From Arthrobacter sp. SLBN-83 (GTDB lineage: Bacteria > Actinomycetota > Actinomycetes > Actinomycetales > Micrococcaceae): DNA of 64,000 bases. The notes below the pieces were generated by a model. That model did no database searches, was not told the DNA's origin, and saw nothing but the letters and a program-made list of their open reading frames with translations. The stretch spans positions 3,038,001 through 3,102,000 of the forward strand of contig NZ_VFMX01000001.1 in assembly GCF_006715285.1 (NCBI RefSeq), given 5' to 3'. This document shows positions 35,821 through 44,962 of this stretch, one piece after another (position 1 is the first letter of the stretch; each line of letters starts with the position of its first letter). Made by a program: the position numbers and the translations under genes.

Positions 35821-36648
35821 TCAGACGGCCAGGAACGAAATGGCGGCCTGTTTGAAGGCCCTGCTGGTGATGGCGTTGGTGTGGTTCCGGCCCGGAAGTA
35901 TCACCTGTTCGGCCATGGACCCTGCGCTGCCGGCGAGTTCGGCAAGCTTGGGCAACGTGGCGGCCCGTTCGTCCTTGTCTCCAGCCACCAGCAGCATGGG
36001 GACGTGGGGGACCGCTTCAGCCGGGTCATAGGGCTCCGCCTTGATGGCCTCAACCAGGGACAGGAGCGCGAAGATGTTGTTGCTGGGCAGCAGCAGCGCC
36101 ATCTTGAGCAGCTGGGCGGTGGACTCGTCCTTGATCGGCGTGCCGTCAGCCAGGTAGTCCTGGGCGGCTACGAGGTCGAAGGCCGCCAGGGGGTCGGAGT
36201 CGTTGGGGCCGCCGAGCACCAGCCGGTGCACCAGCTCGGGCTGGGTTGCCGCAAACTCCCAGGCGAGCCGGGAGCCCAGGGAATAGCCCACCACGTCCAG
36301 CCCGCTGGAAGGATCGCCGTCCTGCAAAGGCCGGGCGCCGGCGTCGAACGCTGCCTGCAGCAGGTCCGCACGGATACGGCTGGGGGAGTAGGAGTCCATG
36401 TCCTCGGGCGCACCACTGCGGCCGTGGCCCGGCAGGTCCACCGTGATCACCCGTCGGCCGGCGTCGAGCAGGGCCGAGACCCAGCCTGTGTCCTCCCAGT
36501 TGAGCTTGGATGAGGAGGAGAAGCCATGCAGCAGCAGGACGGGCCGAAGCCCTGCGTCGGCCGCGGGTTCATGGACGGCCACGTACAGCTGCGGGTCGGT
36601 GCCTTCAACGGTGTGCGCCTGCTGCTGGCCGCTGTGCCTGCCGGTCAT
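35821..36648 (-). CDS. Alpha/beta hydrolase
   Basis: 275 aa. LLLHGFSSSSKLNWEDTGW gives the oxyanion turn, VDLPGHGRSG the strand after it, and VVGYSLGSRLA holds the nucleophile Ser (near 121). VAGDKDERAATLP bears the acid, and PGRNHTNAI the histidine. This is the usual layout of haloperoxidase- or esterase-like hydrolases. The substrate is unknown. The start has GGGGAAC upstream. It follows the amino-acid permease on the same strand after an 80-base gap. Confidence 0.9.
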   Translation of the reverse strand: MTGRHSGQQQAHTVEGTDPQLYVAVHEPAADAGLRPVLLLHGFSSSSKLNWEDTGWVSALLDAGRRVITVDLPGHGRSGAPEDMDSYSPSRIRADLLQAAFDAGARPLQDGDPSSGLDVVGYSLGSRLAWEFAATQPELVHRLVLGGPNDSDPLAAFDLVAAQDYLADGTPIKDESTAQLLKMALLLPSNNIFALLSLVEAIKAEPYDPAEAVPHVPMLLVAGDKDERAATLPKLAELAGSAGSMAEQVILPGRNHTNAITSRAFKQAAISFLAV

Positions 36649-36728
36649 GGTGTCAGTTCCCCAATCAGGTACGGCGCTGGGCGGGCCCGGCGCGTCGGTG
36701 CGTCTTCAGTGGAAAGGTAGGCACCACT

Positions 36729-38123
36729 CTACCTGTTGGCGGTCCTGTTCCTGCCGGTTAGCCGGGCTCCTGCGGCGCATGCCAGCGCGATGCCGGCGAT
36801 CAGCGCGAAGGTGCTGAACAGCTGCACGCGGCTGCCCTCGGCGCTGAAGCCGACGGCAAAGATCAGGCCCAGCAGTACCAGGCCCAGGATGGTCAGGCCG
36901 GGAAAGCCTTTCATGCGGAGGGGCAACGGGGTCCCGTCCCGGTCCGCCCGCCGCCGGAGGATCAGCTGGGAGACCAGGGCGCTGCCCCAGACCACCAGGC
37001 ACGTCGATCCCACCAGCTGGAACAGGGCGGGCAGGACACGGTCCGGGAACAGGAGTTCCAGGACAGTGGCCACGAAGCCAAAGGCCACGGACACCGCCAC
37101 CGCCAGGAGGGGCACGCCCGCGCTGTTGAGGCGCGTCAGGGCGTGCGGCGCCTCGCCCCGCTGGGCGAGCGAGTAGACCATGCGGGAGGCGCCGTAAAGA
37201 TTGGCATTCAGGGCGGAGAGAAGTGCGACGACGGCCACCAGCGTGATGGCGGTGGACGCGCCGGGGATCCGGGCCGCGTCGAGGACGCCGGCGAAGGGGG
37301 AGGCAAGGCTTTTAGAGGTGGCGGGAAGGACAGCGGCGATGACGAAGACGGAGCCGATGTAGAACACGAGGATCCGCCACACCACCGTGCGGATGGCCTT
37401 GCCCACGCTGCGTTCCGGGTCCTCGGTTTCGGCTGCCGCCACCGAGACAATCTCCGTGCCGCCAAACGCGAAGATCACCACGAAGAGCGCCGCCGCGACG
37501 CCGCCCAGGCCTTGCGGCGCGAAGTTTCCGGTGAGGTTTGACGCGCCGGGAGATTCGACGCCGGGCAGCAGGCCCAGGAGCAGCGCTGCACCAACTCCAA
37601 GGAACAGGACGATCACGGCTACCTTGAGGATTGCGAACCAGAACTCGAACTCGCCGAAGTTCCGGACCCCGGTCAGGTTGATGGCGGTGAAGGCCACCAT
37701 GAACAGCAGCGCCAGAGCCCAGACCGGAACCACCGGCCAGACGGAGAACAGCAGGCCGGCGGCGCCCAGGGCCTCGGCGGCGATCACCACTACCAGCTGC
37801 AGCCACCACAGCCAGCCGATGGTGGCGCCTGCCGTCCGTCCCAGCGCGCGCTGCGCATATACGGAGAAGGCCCCGTTGTTCGGGTTTGCCGCCGCCATCT
37901 CACCGAGGGCCCACATAACCAGAATGATCAGCGTTCCGGCCACGAGGTAGGAGACGAGCACTGCCGGACCTGCCGCCTGGACTCCGGCACCAGATCCCAG
38001 GAACAGCCCCGCCCCGATGGCGCTGCCCAGCCCCATCATGGTCAGCTGGCGGGGCTTCATGCTGTGGACGGCTGTGGCATTTGGTTTGGTGGGCGATGGC
38101 GTATGGGCAGACTTCATCGTCAT
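36729..38123 (-). CDS. Amino-acid permease (APC superfamily)
   Basis: 464 aa with about 12 membrane segments. The start of segment 1 reads MKPRQLTMMGLGSAIGAGLFLGSGAGVQAAGPAVLVSY, the AAT-family consensus for amine, aromatic or basic amino-acid permeases, followed by ALGEMAAANPNNGAFSVYA. FAFGGTEIVSVAAAETEDPER in the middle is also typical. The ATG at 38123 has AAGGTG nine bases upstream. The specificity cannot be set from sequence alone. Confidence 0.93.
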   Translation of the reverse strand: MTMKSAHTPSPTKPNATAVHSMKPRQLTMMGLGSAIGAGLFLGSGAGVQAAGPAVLVSYLVAGTLIILVMWALGEMAAANPNNGAFSVYAQRALGRTAGATIGWLWWLQLVVVIAAEALGAAGLLFSVWPVVPVWALALLFMVAFTAINLTGVRNFGEFEFWFAILKVAVIVLFLGVGAALLLGLLPGVESPGASNLTGNFAPQGLGGVAAALFVVIFAFGGTEIVSVAAAETEDPERSVGKAIRTVVWRILVFYIGSVFVIAAVLPATSKSLASPFAGVLDAARIPGASTAITLVAVVALLSALNANLYGASRMVYSLAQRGEAPHALTRLNSAGVPLLAVAVSVAFGFVATVLELLFPDRVLPALFQLVGSTCLVVWGSALVSQLILRRRADRDGTPLPLRMKGFPGLTILGLVLLGLIFAVGFSAEGSRVQLFSTFALIAGIALACAAGARLTGRNRTANR

Positions 38124-38358
38124 GGGCAGGTGCACCTTCTGGGGCTGGATGGGTCCAGGGCCAAGGGCCCGGGGGTCCTTTTGGGACCTATTGAATTTAC
38201 CGCTTCTGGGTGGCTGCCCGGAAACGGGAGGCGGAACCGGCACCCCGCATCCGCGGCAGGAGTCCAGCGCGGCGCGCAGCGGACGCTACGACCCGCGTCC
38301 CGGCCGCGCCGGGAAAATGCGTGGGCAGAAATATTTCCCTTTCGGGAACGCCCGGCCG

Positions 38359-38364
38359 TAGAAT
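38359..38364 (+). promoter_or_regulatory. -10 box of the nad operon promoter
   Basis: TAGAAT; its last base is the first base of the palindrome, so the palindrome spans the expected transcription start. Confidence 0.55.
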
Positions 38365-38392
38365 TAGTTTTGGTCAAGATGACCATAACTAA
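38364..38392. promoter_or_regulatory. Candidate NrtR operator, 29-bp palindrome
   Basis: Reading from the left: TTAGTT, one base, TGGTCA, three bases (AGA), TGACCA, one base, AACTAA. The two arms match perfectly apart from the single unpaired base in each. It lies 42 bases before the nrtR start and across the predicted transcription start. Autorepression by the first gene product, NrtR, is inferred. Confidence 0.7.
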
Positions 38393-38434
38393 GGGTGGCG
38401 GCCCCATGACGGCAGTCGAGGATGGCGAAAGGCG

Positions 38435-39154
38435 GTGCGAAGCGTGTACTACAGCTCAGCTAATGTTTCCGAGCGGCAGGCCGCTCCGCCGTCGCTGGCC
38501 ATCTCCACGGTGATTTTCGCCCTCCGGCCCAGCGCCACCTCCGGCCGTCCCACCCTGTGGCTTCCCCTGGTGCGCCGCATCCGCGAACCGTTCAAGGGGT
38601 TGTGGGCCTTGCCAGGTGGTCCGCTGAGCCATGACGAGTCGCTCCAGGACGCTGCCGCCAGGAACCTGCGGGAGACCACCGGCCTTGCACCCAGCTACCT
38701 CGAGCAGCTGTACGCTTTCGGCGGACTCCATCGTTCGCCCACCCAGCGAGTGGTCTCCATCGTCTACTGGGCCCTGGTCCAGCCCACGGAAGCAGCGCTC
38801 GCGGACGAGTCCGAGAATGTGAAGTGGTTCCGCGCGGACCGGCTGGGTGAGCTGGCCTTCGACCACAACGCCATCGTGGATTACGCCCTCTGGCGCCTGC
38901 GCAACAAGCTGGCTTACGGCTCGGTGGCGTACCACCTGCTGGGGGAGTACTTCACGCTCGCCCAGGTCCGCGAAGTCTATGAAGCCGTTCTTGACCGCCA
39001 GCTGGATCCCGCCAATTTCCGGCGGCAGCTCAAGGCCACCCCGGAGATCGAAGAAACCGGGGAATACCTCCAGGGCGGCAAGCACCGCCCGCCACGCCTC
39101 TACCGCTTTACCGGCCGGCCAGGCCTTGACCCAGATAACAGGAGCACACCATGA
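38435..39154 (+). CDS. nrtR: NrtR-like regulator: Nudix domain plus winged helix
   Basis: 239 aa. Residues 20-145 form a Nudix-like fold (VIFALRPSAT, LVRRIREPFKGLWALPGGPLSHDESLQDAAARNLRETTGL), in which the catalytic Nudix box is partly degenerate. Residues 150-239 form a winged helix with KLAYGSVAYHLLGEYFTLAQVREVYEAVLDRQLDPANFRR, as in NrtR, which binds ADP-ribose and represses NAD genes. It is the first gene of the nadABC run, overlapping nadA by four bases. The GTG at 38435 is used; GTG at 38444 is possible. Confidence 0.92.
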   Translation: MRSVYYSSANVSERQAAPPSLAISTVIFALRPSATSGRPTLWLPLVRRIREPFKGLWALPGGPLSHDESLQDAAARNLRETTGLAPSYLEQLYAFGGLHRSPTQRVVSIVYWALVQPTEAALADESENVKWFRADRLGELAFDHNAIVDYALWRLRNKLAYGSVAYHLLGEYFTLAQVREVYEAVLDRQLDPANFRRQLKATPEIEETGEYLQGGKHRPPRLYRFTGRPGLDPDNRSTP

Positions 39155-40455
39155 GCAGCGTCAACACGGCAATCCAGCTGATCACGCGCGAACAGGCCGA
39201 AAAGGGCGCAGCCGCTGAGCGCAGCACCTGCAGCCCGGCACTGGCCAAGGGCCCGTGGGACTATGACCTGGCCGAGGCGCTCGCAGGGGTCCCGGCCTAC
39301 GGTCCCGGGGCGTCCAGTGCCGATCCGGCCCCGGCCAGCACGCCGCGCCAGGGCCAGCTGCCCGAGGAATACAAGCTGGCCAGCGACGCCGAGCTCGGGG
39401 AACGCATCAAAGCAGCCAAGGCCATGCTGGGGGACCGCGCGGTGATCCTGGGCCACTTCTACCAGCGCGATGAAGTCATCCAGTACGCGGACTTCGTGGG
39501 TGATTCCTTCCAGCTGGCCAACGCGGCGCTCACCCGCCCGGACGCGGAGGCGATCATCTTCTGCGGCGTCCACTTCATGGCCGAGACCGCGGACATCCTC
39601 TCCACGCCGGAGCAGGCCGTCATCCTGCCCAACCTTGCCGCCGGATGCTCCATGGCCGACATGGCGGACGCGGACTCCGTGGAGGAATGCTGGGAGCAGC
39701 TCGAGGACATCTTTGGAACCGAGCCCGACGCCGAAGGCCGCGTTCCGGTCCTCCCCGTCACCTACATGAATTCCTCCGCAGCCCTCAAGGCGTTCTGCGG
39801 CGAACACGGCGGCATCGTCTGCACCTCCTCCAACGCGAAAACTGTGCTGGAGTGGGCCTTCCAGCGGGCACAGCGGGTGCTGTTCTTCCCGGACCAGCAC
39901 CTGGGCCGCAACACCGCCAAGGCAATGGGTGTGCCGCTGGAGCAGATGCCCATGTGGAACCCGCGCAAGGACCTGGGCGGCAACGACGAACAGGCGCTGC
40001 TGGACTCCCGCGTGATCCTGTGGCACGGGTTCTGCTCCGTGCACAAGCGGTTCAGCGTGGCGCAGATCGAGAAGGCCCGGGCGGAGTTCCCGAACGTCCA
40101 GGTCATCGTCCACCCCGAGTGCCCCATGGAGGTGGTGGACGCGGCGGATTCAGCCGGATCCACGGACTTCATCAAAAAGGCCATCGCTGCAGCCACGGAA
40201 CCCACCACGTTCGCGATCGGCACCGAGATCAACATGGTGAACCGGCTTGCCGCCGAGTATCCGCAGCACACTATTTTCTGCCTGGACCCGGTGATCTGCC
40301 CGTGCTCCACCATGTACCGCATCCATCCCGGCTACCTGGCATGGGTATTGGAGGAACTGGTGGCCGGCCGTGTGGTCAATCGCATCACCGTGGATGACGA
40401 CGTGCAGGACAATGCCAGGACCGCGCTCGAGCGCATGCTCGCTGCGAGGCCGTAA
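39151..40455 (+). CDS. nadA: Quinolinate synthase
   Basis: 434-aa [4Fe-4S] enzyme condensing iminoaspartate with dihydroxyacetone phosphate to quinolinate. Motifs include AVILGHFYQRDEVIQYADFVGDS, FMAETADIL, CSMADMADAD, HPECPMEVVDAADSAGSTDF and CLDPVICPCSTMYRIHP; the cysteines serve the cluster. The N-terminal 80 residues are an extension seen in actinobacterial NadA. The ATG overlaps the nrtR stop (ATGA) and its TAA overlaps the nadB start (TAATG). Confidence 0.97.
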   Translation: MSSVNTAIQLITREQAEKGAAAERSTCSPALAKGPWDYDLAEALAGVPAYGPGASSADPAPASTPRQGQLPEEYKLASDAELGERIKAAKAMLGDRAVILGHFYQRDEVIQYADFVGDSFQLANAALTRPDAEAIIFCGVHFMAETADILSTPEQAVILPNLAAGCSMADMADADSVEECWEQLEDIFGTEPDAEGRVPVLPVTYMNSSAALKAFCGEHGGIVCTSSNAKTVLEWAFQRAQRVLFFPDQHLGRNTAKAMGVPLEQMPMWNPRKDLGGNDEQALLDSRVILWHGFCSVHKRFSVAQIEKARAEFPNVQVIVHPECPMEVVDAADSAGSTDFIKKAIAAATEPTTFAIGTEINMVNRLAAEYPQHTIFCLDPVICPCSTMYRIHPGYLAWVLEELVAGRVVNRITVDDDVQDNARTALERMLAARP

Positions 40456-42269
40456 TGGCCGGGCGTCTGGCCGTCGTCGGCAGCGGCATCGCCGGCCTCT
40501 ACGCGGCGCTCCTCGCCGCGGACGCCGGCGCTGATGTGGTGCTCCTGACCAAGGGTGCGTTGGATCAGAGCAACACCTGGTACGCGCAGGGCGGCATTTC
40601 CGCCGTACTGGACACGCCCGCACCCGGCGACACGGTGGCGGCGCACATCGCGGACACCCTCCGTGCCGGCGCGGGACACTGCGACGAAGCCGCGGTCCGG
40701 CTGATGTGCACGGAAGCGCGCCGCGACATCGCGGGCCTTCAGCGCTACGGGGTCGCCTTCGATGCAGGCCGCGCCGGGGCAACGCCCACTGACGCAACGC
40801 ACGACGGCGGCCCGGCCCTTGGGCTCGAAGCGGCCCACAGTGCCCCGCGCATTCTGCATGCAGGCGGCGACGCCACCGGTGCGCGCGTCGCCGGTGCGCT
40901 CATCCAGGCAGTGCTGTCCCGGCGGGACGAAGGAAAGCTCACGGTCCTCACCCACGCCCACGCCACAGGGCTCGTCACCCGCCACGGAAGAGTGGCAGGC
41001 GTGGAATACCTGCACGACGGCAGGAACGTCAGCCTGTACGCGGACGCCGTCCTGCTCGCCACCGGGGGAGCAGGCCAGTTGTTTTCCCAAACCACCAACC
41101 CCGCCGTGGCCACCGCAGACGGACTGGCGCTCGCCGTCCGCGCCGGGGCAGCCACCGCTGACCTGGAATTCTTCCAGTTCCACCCCACTTGCCTGGTCAG
41201 CTCCGCCACCGCCCATCCCAATCGTCCCGACGGGCCTCTGCTCATCTCCGAAGCAGTCCGCGGCGAAGGGGCGGTCCTGCTGGACTCCGGCGGCCGGCGC
41301 TTCATGCAGGCCTACCACCCCGACGCCGAACTGGCACCCCGCGACGTCGTCTCCCGCAGCATCGCCCTCCACCTGGCCAAGCTAGGCGACCCCACCGGCC
41401 ACGTCTACCTCGACGCCCGCGTCATCGAACAAGCCAAGGGGGCAGGCTTCCTCCGCCGGCGGTTCCCCACCCTCACCCGCAAAACCCTCGACGCCGGCAT
41501 CGACTGGACCCGCGAACTGGTCCCCGTCGCCCCCGCCGCGCACTACTGGATGGGCGGGGTACGCACCGACCTCTCCGCCCGCACCACCGTTCCCGGCCTC
41601 TATGCCGCTGGGGAAGTTGCGTGCACAGGGATCCAAGGGGCAAACCGGTTGGCCAGCAACTCCCTCCTCGAGGGACTCGTCTTCGGCCGCCGCGCTGTTG
41701 AAGACTTCCTCTCCGGTGACCGGGGCTGGGACGCGTCCCGCGTCAGCGATGCTCCGCGTGCTGTCTCGGCCGCTGCCGGCCTCCCCTTGACGCACGCTTC
41801 CGCACCCCTGCCGCGGAACGCAAGTGCGCACGTCGCCGTCCGTGCTGCTTTAGAAGGCGCGGCGGACCGGTCAGGTGCGCCGGGCGGGAGTTGGCCGTCT
41901 AACTTCGGAGGGAATGAGGGGCGGGACACTCAGTTCTCGCGGGACGCTCTTCGTCGGCTCATGACCTCGCATGCCGGGGTGTTGCGTTCTGGGGAGCTGT
42001 TGCTTCAGGCGGCTGCCACGCTTGAGCGGTGGGCCGGCGTCGTCCGTCCTGCTGCTGTTGTTTCTTCCGCTGATCGCTCGACTGCTGACGGCTCCTCTGT
42101 TGAGCCCGTGGTTCTTGAGGACCGGAACCTCTTGCTGGCCGCACGGCTGCTCGTGGCTGCTGCCCTCAACCGCCGTGAATCGTTGGGGGCGCACTACCGC
42201 ACCGACGAGCCCGTACAGACTGAAACTTCCTACCCTTCGCGCCCGAAAGCGAGCCTGCTCCATGACTGA
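40455..42269 (+). CDS. nadB: L-aspartate oxidase
   Basis: 604-aa FAD enzyme that oxidises L-aspartate to iminoaspartate for NadA. FAD motif VVGSGIAGLYAALLAADAGADVVLLTKG, ATGGAGQLF, EFFQFHPTCL and GEVACTGIQGANRLASNSLLEGLVFGRRA are characteristic. It is longer than the 530-aa norm: residues 470-500 hold a Gly/Ser-rich insert before the C-terminal helical domain. From about 41875 the codon choice changes, with many T-ending codons (GCT, CTT, TCT), unlike the rest of the gene. It overlaps nadC by eight bases. Confidence 0.96.
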   Translation: MAGRLAVVGSGIAGLYAALLAADAGADVVLLTKGALDQSNTWYAQGGISAVLDTPAPGDTVAAHIADTLRAGAGHCDEAAVRLMCTEARRDIAGLQRYGVAFDAGRAGATPTDATHDGGPALGLEAAHSAPRILHAGGDATGARVAGALIQAVLSRRDEGKLTVLTHAHATGLVTRHGRVAGVEYLHDGRNVSLYADAVLLATGGAGQLFSQTTNPAVATADGLALAVRAGAATADLEFFQFHPTCLVSSATAHPNRPDGPLLISEAVRGEGAVLLDSGGRRFMQAYHPDAELAPRDVVSRSIALHLAKLGDPTGHVYLDARVIEQAKGAGFLRRRFPTLTRKTLDAGIDWTRELVPVAPAAHYWMGGVRTDLSARTTVPGLYAAGEVACTGIQGANRLASNSLLEGLVFGRRAVEDFLSGDRGWDASRVSDAPRAVSAAAGLPLTHASAPLPRNASAHVAVRAALEGAADRSGAPGGSWPSNFGGNEGRDTQFSRDALRRLMTSHAGVLRSGELLLQAAATLERWAGVVRPAAVVSSADRSTADGSSVEPVVLEDRNLLLAARLLVAAALNRRESLGAHYRTDEPVQTETSYPSRPKASLLHD

Positions 42270-43179
42270 ATCCGCCGTGATCGACCTCGCCGCCGGCCTG
42301 CGCCCGGCACTGGACCTCACCCTTCCTCCGGCCCCCGTCAAGGAGATCCTGGAACGGGCCTTCGCCGAGGATGCCCCCGGCGGGGACATCACCTCGCAGC
42401 TGCTCATCCCCGCACACGCACGCGCCACCGCCGTCCTGAACGCCCGCGTCCCCGGCGTCCTCAGCGGCGCCACTGTGTTCCGCGACGCCATGCAGCTGGT
42501 GGACCCTGCAACCAAGGTGGAGCTCCTGGTAGCGGACGGCGAAAGGTTCGACGCCGGCACGCACCTCGCACGGGTCAGCGGCACCGCCCGCTCGGTGCTG
42601 ATGGCGGAACGGGTGGCGCTGAACCTGGTCCAGCGGATGTCCGCCATCGCCACCAAAACCGCGGAGTTCGTGCGGCTCACCGAGGGAACCCGGGCCCGCA
42701 TTACCGACACGCGCAAGACCACGCCCGGCCTGCGGATCCTGGAACGCTTCGCCGTTAGGTGCGGCGGCGGCGCGAACCACCGCTACAGCCTCTCCGACGC
42801 CGTCCTCGCCAAGGACAACCACCTCGCCGTGATGACCGGGGGAGACCCCGCAAAGCTCACGGAGCTCCTGCTTGCCGCCAAGGCGCAGCTGGGTCACACC
42901 ACCCACTTCGAAGTGGAAGTGGACCGCATGGACCAGATCGAGCCCGTGCTGGCCGCGGGAGTGGACACCATCATGCTGGACAACTTCACGGTGGCAGAGC
43001 TGAAGGACGGCGTGGCACTCGTGGCCGGGCGCGCGCGCGTGGAGGCCAGCGGCAACGTCAACCCCGGCACGGTGGCCGCCATTGCCGCCACGGGGGTGGA
43101 TGTCATCTCCGTGGGCGCACTCACCCACACCGTGGCCGCCCTGGACCTTGGCCTCGACGTCGAACTGACCGCCGGGTGA
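42262..43179 (+). CDS. nadC: Nicotinate-nucleotide pyrophosphorylase (QPRTase)
   Basis: 305-aa type II phosphoribosyltransferase that converts quinolinate and PRPP to nicotinate mononucleotide and CO2. The N-terminal domain has LERAFAEDAPGGDITSQLLIP; the barrel shows ITDTRKTTPGLRILERFAVRCGGGANHRYSLSDAVLAKDNH, VEVDRMDQIEPVLAAGVDTIMLDNFT, EASGNV and ISVGALTH. The ATG begins inside the last codons of nadB. Completes the path from aspartate. Confidence 0.97.
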   Translation: MTESAVIDLAAGLRPALDLTLPPAPVKEILERAFAEDAPGGDITSQLLIPAHARATAVLNARVPGVLSGATVFRDAMQLVDPATKVELLVADGERFDAGTHLARVSGTARSVLMAERVALNLVQRMSAIATKTAEFVRLTEGTRARITDTRKTTPGLRILERFAVRCGGGANHRYSLSDAVLAKDNHLAVMTGGDPAKLTELLLAAKAQLGHTTHFEVEVDRMDQIEPVLAAGVDTIMLDNFTVAELKDGVALVAGRARVEASGNVNPGTVAAIAATGVDVISVGALTHTVAALDLGLDVELTAG

Positions 43180-43186
43180 GGCTGCC

Positions 43187-44353
43187 GTGATCTTCCTCGA
43201 CGCAGCCGCCACCACCCCCGTCCGCCGGGAGGTGCTGGACGCCATGTGGCCCCATCTCACCGGCGGGTTCGGCAACCCGTCCAGCCACCACACCCTCGGC
43301 GAGTCCGCCGCCTCGGCGCTCGCAGGGGCGCGGTCGGCTGTCGCGGCCGTCCTTGGCTGCCGGCAGGGCGAGGTGGTGTTCACCTCAGGCGGTACCGAGG
43401 CGGACAACCTGGCCGTCAAGGGAATCGCCCTGGCCCGGCAGGCCGCAAACCCGCAGCTGGGCCGGGTGGTGATCAGCGCCGTCGAACATCCGGCGGTGGA
43501 GGAATCCGCGCGGTACCTGGAACGCTTTCACGGCTTTACCGTGGACGTGGTGCCGGTGGACGCCGCGGGCCGCGTCACGCCGGAGGCCCTGGCAGCCGTG
43601 CTGCATCCGGAAACGGCCCTGGTAAGCATTATGTACGCCAACAACGAGGTGGGAACCGTCCAGCCCATCCCCGCCCTGGCGGAGCTGGCCCACGCCCACG
43701 GCATCCCGTTTCATACCGACGCTGTCCAGGCCGCCGGCTGGCTGCCTCTGGACACCGGGTCCCTGGGCGTGGACGCCATGAGCATTTCCGGGCACAAGCT
43801 CGGCGCACCCGCAGGCTGCGGCGCGCTGTTCGCCCGGAGCCGCATCCGGCTGGAACCGGTGATCCACGGTGGCGGACAGGAACGGGGACGCCGTTCTGGA
43901 ACTGAAAACGTGGCTGGGGCCGTGGGACTGGCTGCTGCCCTCAGGCTCGCCCAGGACCGCCAGGCAGAGCAACAGGCACGGGTGGAAGCACTGCGTGACC
44001 GGTTCATCGGCGCCGTGCTGGCAGGAGTGCCCCAGGCTGTCCTTACCGGCCACCGCTCCCAACGCCTCCCGTCGGTGGCTTCGTTCTGCTTCCCCGGCAC
44101 CAGCGGCGAGTCCGTCCTCCTGGAGTTGGAACGGCGCGGCGTGGTCTGCTCCAGCGGCTCGGCCTGTGCTGCCGGCTCCGATGCGCCGTCGCCCGTGCTC
44201 ACCGCCATGGGGATTTCCGCCGAAGTGGCCCAGACCGCTGTCCGGTTCAGCTTCGACGCTTCAGTGACGCAGGAGGACCTGGCGGCTGCCGCGGCCGCGG
44301 TACAAGCGGCGGTGGGCAGCGTCAAAAACCTGGGCGCGGGCCAGCGGCACTGA
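43187..44353 (+). CDS. nadS: Cysteine desulfurase, NadS type
   Basis: 388-aa PLP enzyme that frees sulfur from cysteine to build Fe-S clusters. N-terminal FLDAAATTPVRREVLDAM, TSGGTEADNLAVKG, MYANNEVGTVQPI, the PLP lysine in SISGHKLGAPAGCG (near 205), GTENVAGAVG, and the catalytic Cys in VCSSGSACAAGSDAPSPVL (near 325). In this operon it most likely matures the NadA cluster, as NadS does in Bacillus. GTG start, 7 bases after nadC. Last gene of the nad operon. Confidence 0.93.
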   Translation: MIFLDAAATTPVRREVLDAMWPHLTGGFGNPSSHHTLGESAASALAGARSAVAAVLGCRQGEVVFTSGGTEADNLAVKGIALARQAANPQLGRVVISAVEHPAVEESARYLERFHGFTVDVVPVDAAGRVTPEALAAVLHPETALVSIMYANNEVGTVQPIPALAELAHAHGIPFHTDAVQAAGWLPLDTGSLGVDAMSISGHKLGAPAGCGALFARSRIRLEPVIHGGGQERGRRSGTENVAGAVGLAAALRLAQDRQAEQQARVEALRDRFIGAVLAGVPQAVLTGHRSQRLPSVASFCFPGTSGESVLLELERRGVVCSSGSACAAGSDAPSPVLTAMGISAEVAQTAVRFSFDASVTQEDLAAAAAAVQAAVGSVKNLGAGQRH

Positions 44354-44387
44354 CGGTCCCCGTCCCTGAATCAGCGGTGCCGGGTAA

Positions 44388-44876
44388 TCAGCGGTGCCGT
44401 GCCCGGCGAAAGATCCAGTGCCGCAGCATGCTGAACCGCACGGCGGTGGCCAGGAAGCCGGACAGCGTGGTGGCGACGAGTTCGTCCCCTACCGTGGCGT
44501 CCGGATTGAACCAATGCAGCACTCCCAGGCTGCTGCCGGTGATCACCAGGGCCACGCCGATCACCACCAGGCCGTTGAGGTGGTCGCGCGTGCGGCGCTG
44601 CTGGCCGGCGATCTTGAAGGTCACCCGCCGGTTCAGGGCTGTGTTAAGCAGGGACGTGAGGACCAGCGCCACCGCGTTGGCCAGCTGGGCGCCAAGCCAG
44701 GGCCGCAGCAGAGCATAGATCCCCAGGGACGCCGCCGTGCAGATGACGCCGACGCCGGAGAAGCGGATCAGTTGCCGGACGACGGGAAAACGCAGGACCC
44801 CGCGGTGGTGCCTGGTGGCGGGAAAGCGGCGGGTGGTGGTCTCCGGTCCTGCCAGTGCTGAGGTTTCCTCCCTCAT
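44388..44876 (-). CDS. GtrA family membrane protein
   Basis: 162 aa with four membrane segments, the first around LIRFSGVGVICTAASLGIYALL and later LVLTSLLNTALNRRVTFKI. GtrA proteins take part in moving lipid-linked sugars across the membrane for cell-wall or O-antigen modification. The ATG lacks a good ribosome-binding site. Convergent with nadS, 34 bases away. No glycosyltransferase partner is next to it. Confidence 0.87.
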   Translation of the reverse strand: MREETSALAGPETTTRRFPATRHHRGVLRFPVVRQLIRFSGVGVICTAASLGIYALLRPWLGAQLANAVALVLTSLLNTALNRRVTFKIAGQQRRTRDHLNGLVVIGVALVITGSSLGVLHWFNPDATVGDELVATTLSGFLATAVRFSMLRHWIFRRARHR

Positions 44877-44962
44877 GCGGCGGCACCGGCACCATGGTCA
44901 GTGCCGCGGACAGTGAAGAGCCGGGGTGCGCACCCGGAAGCGTTGCCAAGACCCGCCACAGG

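Larger units (their letters stand above)
38124..38434. other. Divergent control region between the permease and the nad operon
   Basis: About 310 bases with no convincing gene. The left part (38124-38300) is GC-rich with no clear signal. From 38315 it becomes AT-rich and carries a -10-like hexamer at 38359-38364 and a long palindrome at 38364-38392. The divergent permease promoter was not found. Confidence 0.6.

Noticed and set aside
38406..38513. ATG frame before nrtR (MTAVEDGERRCEAC...) considered as the true start or a small gene.
   Set aside because: It is out of frame with NrtR, shows no conserved domain and would overlap the regulator.
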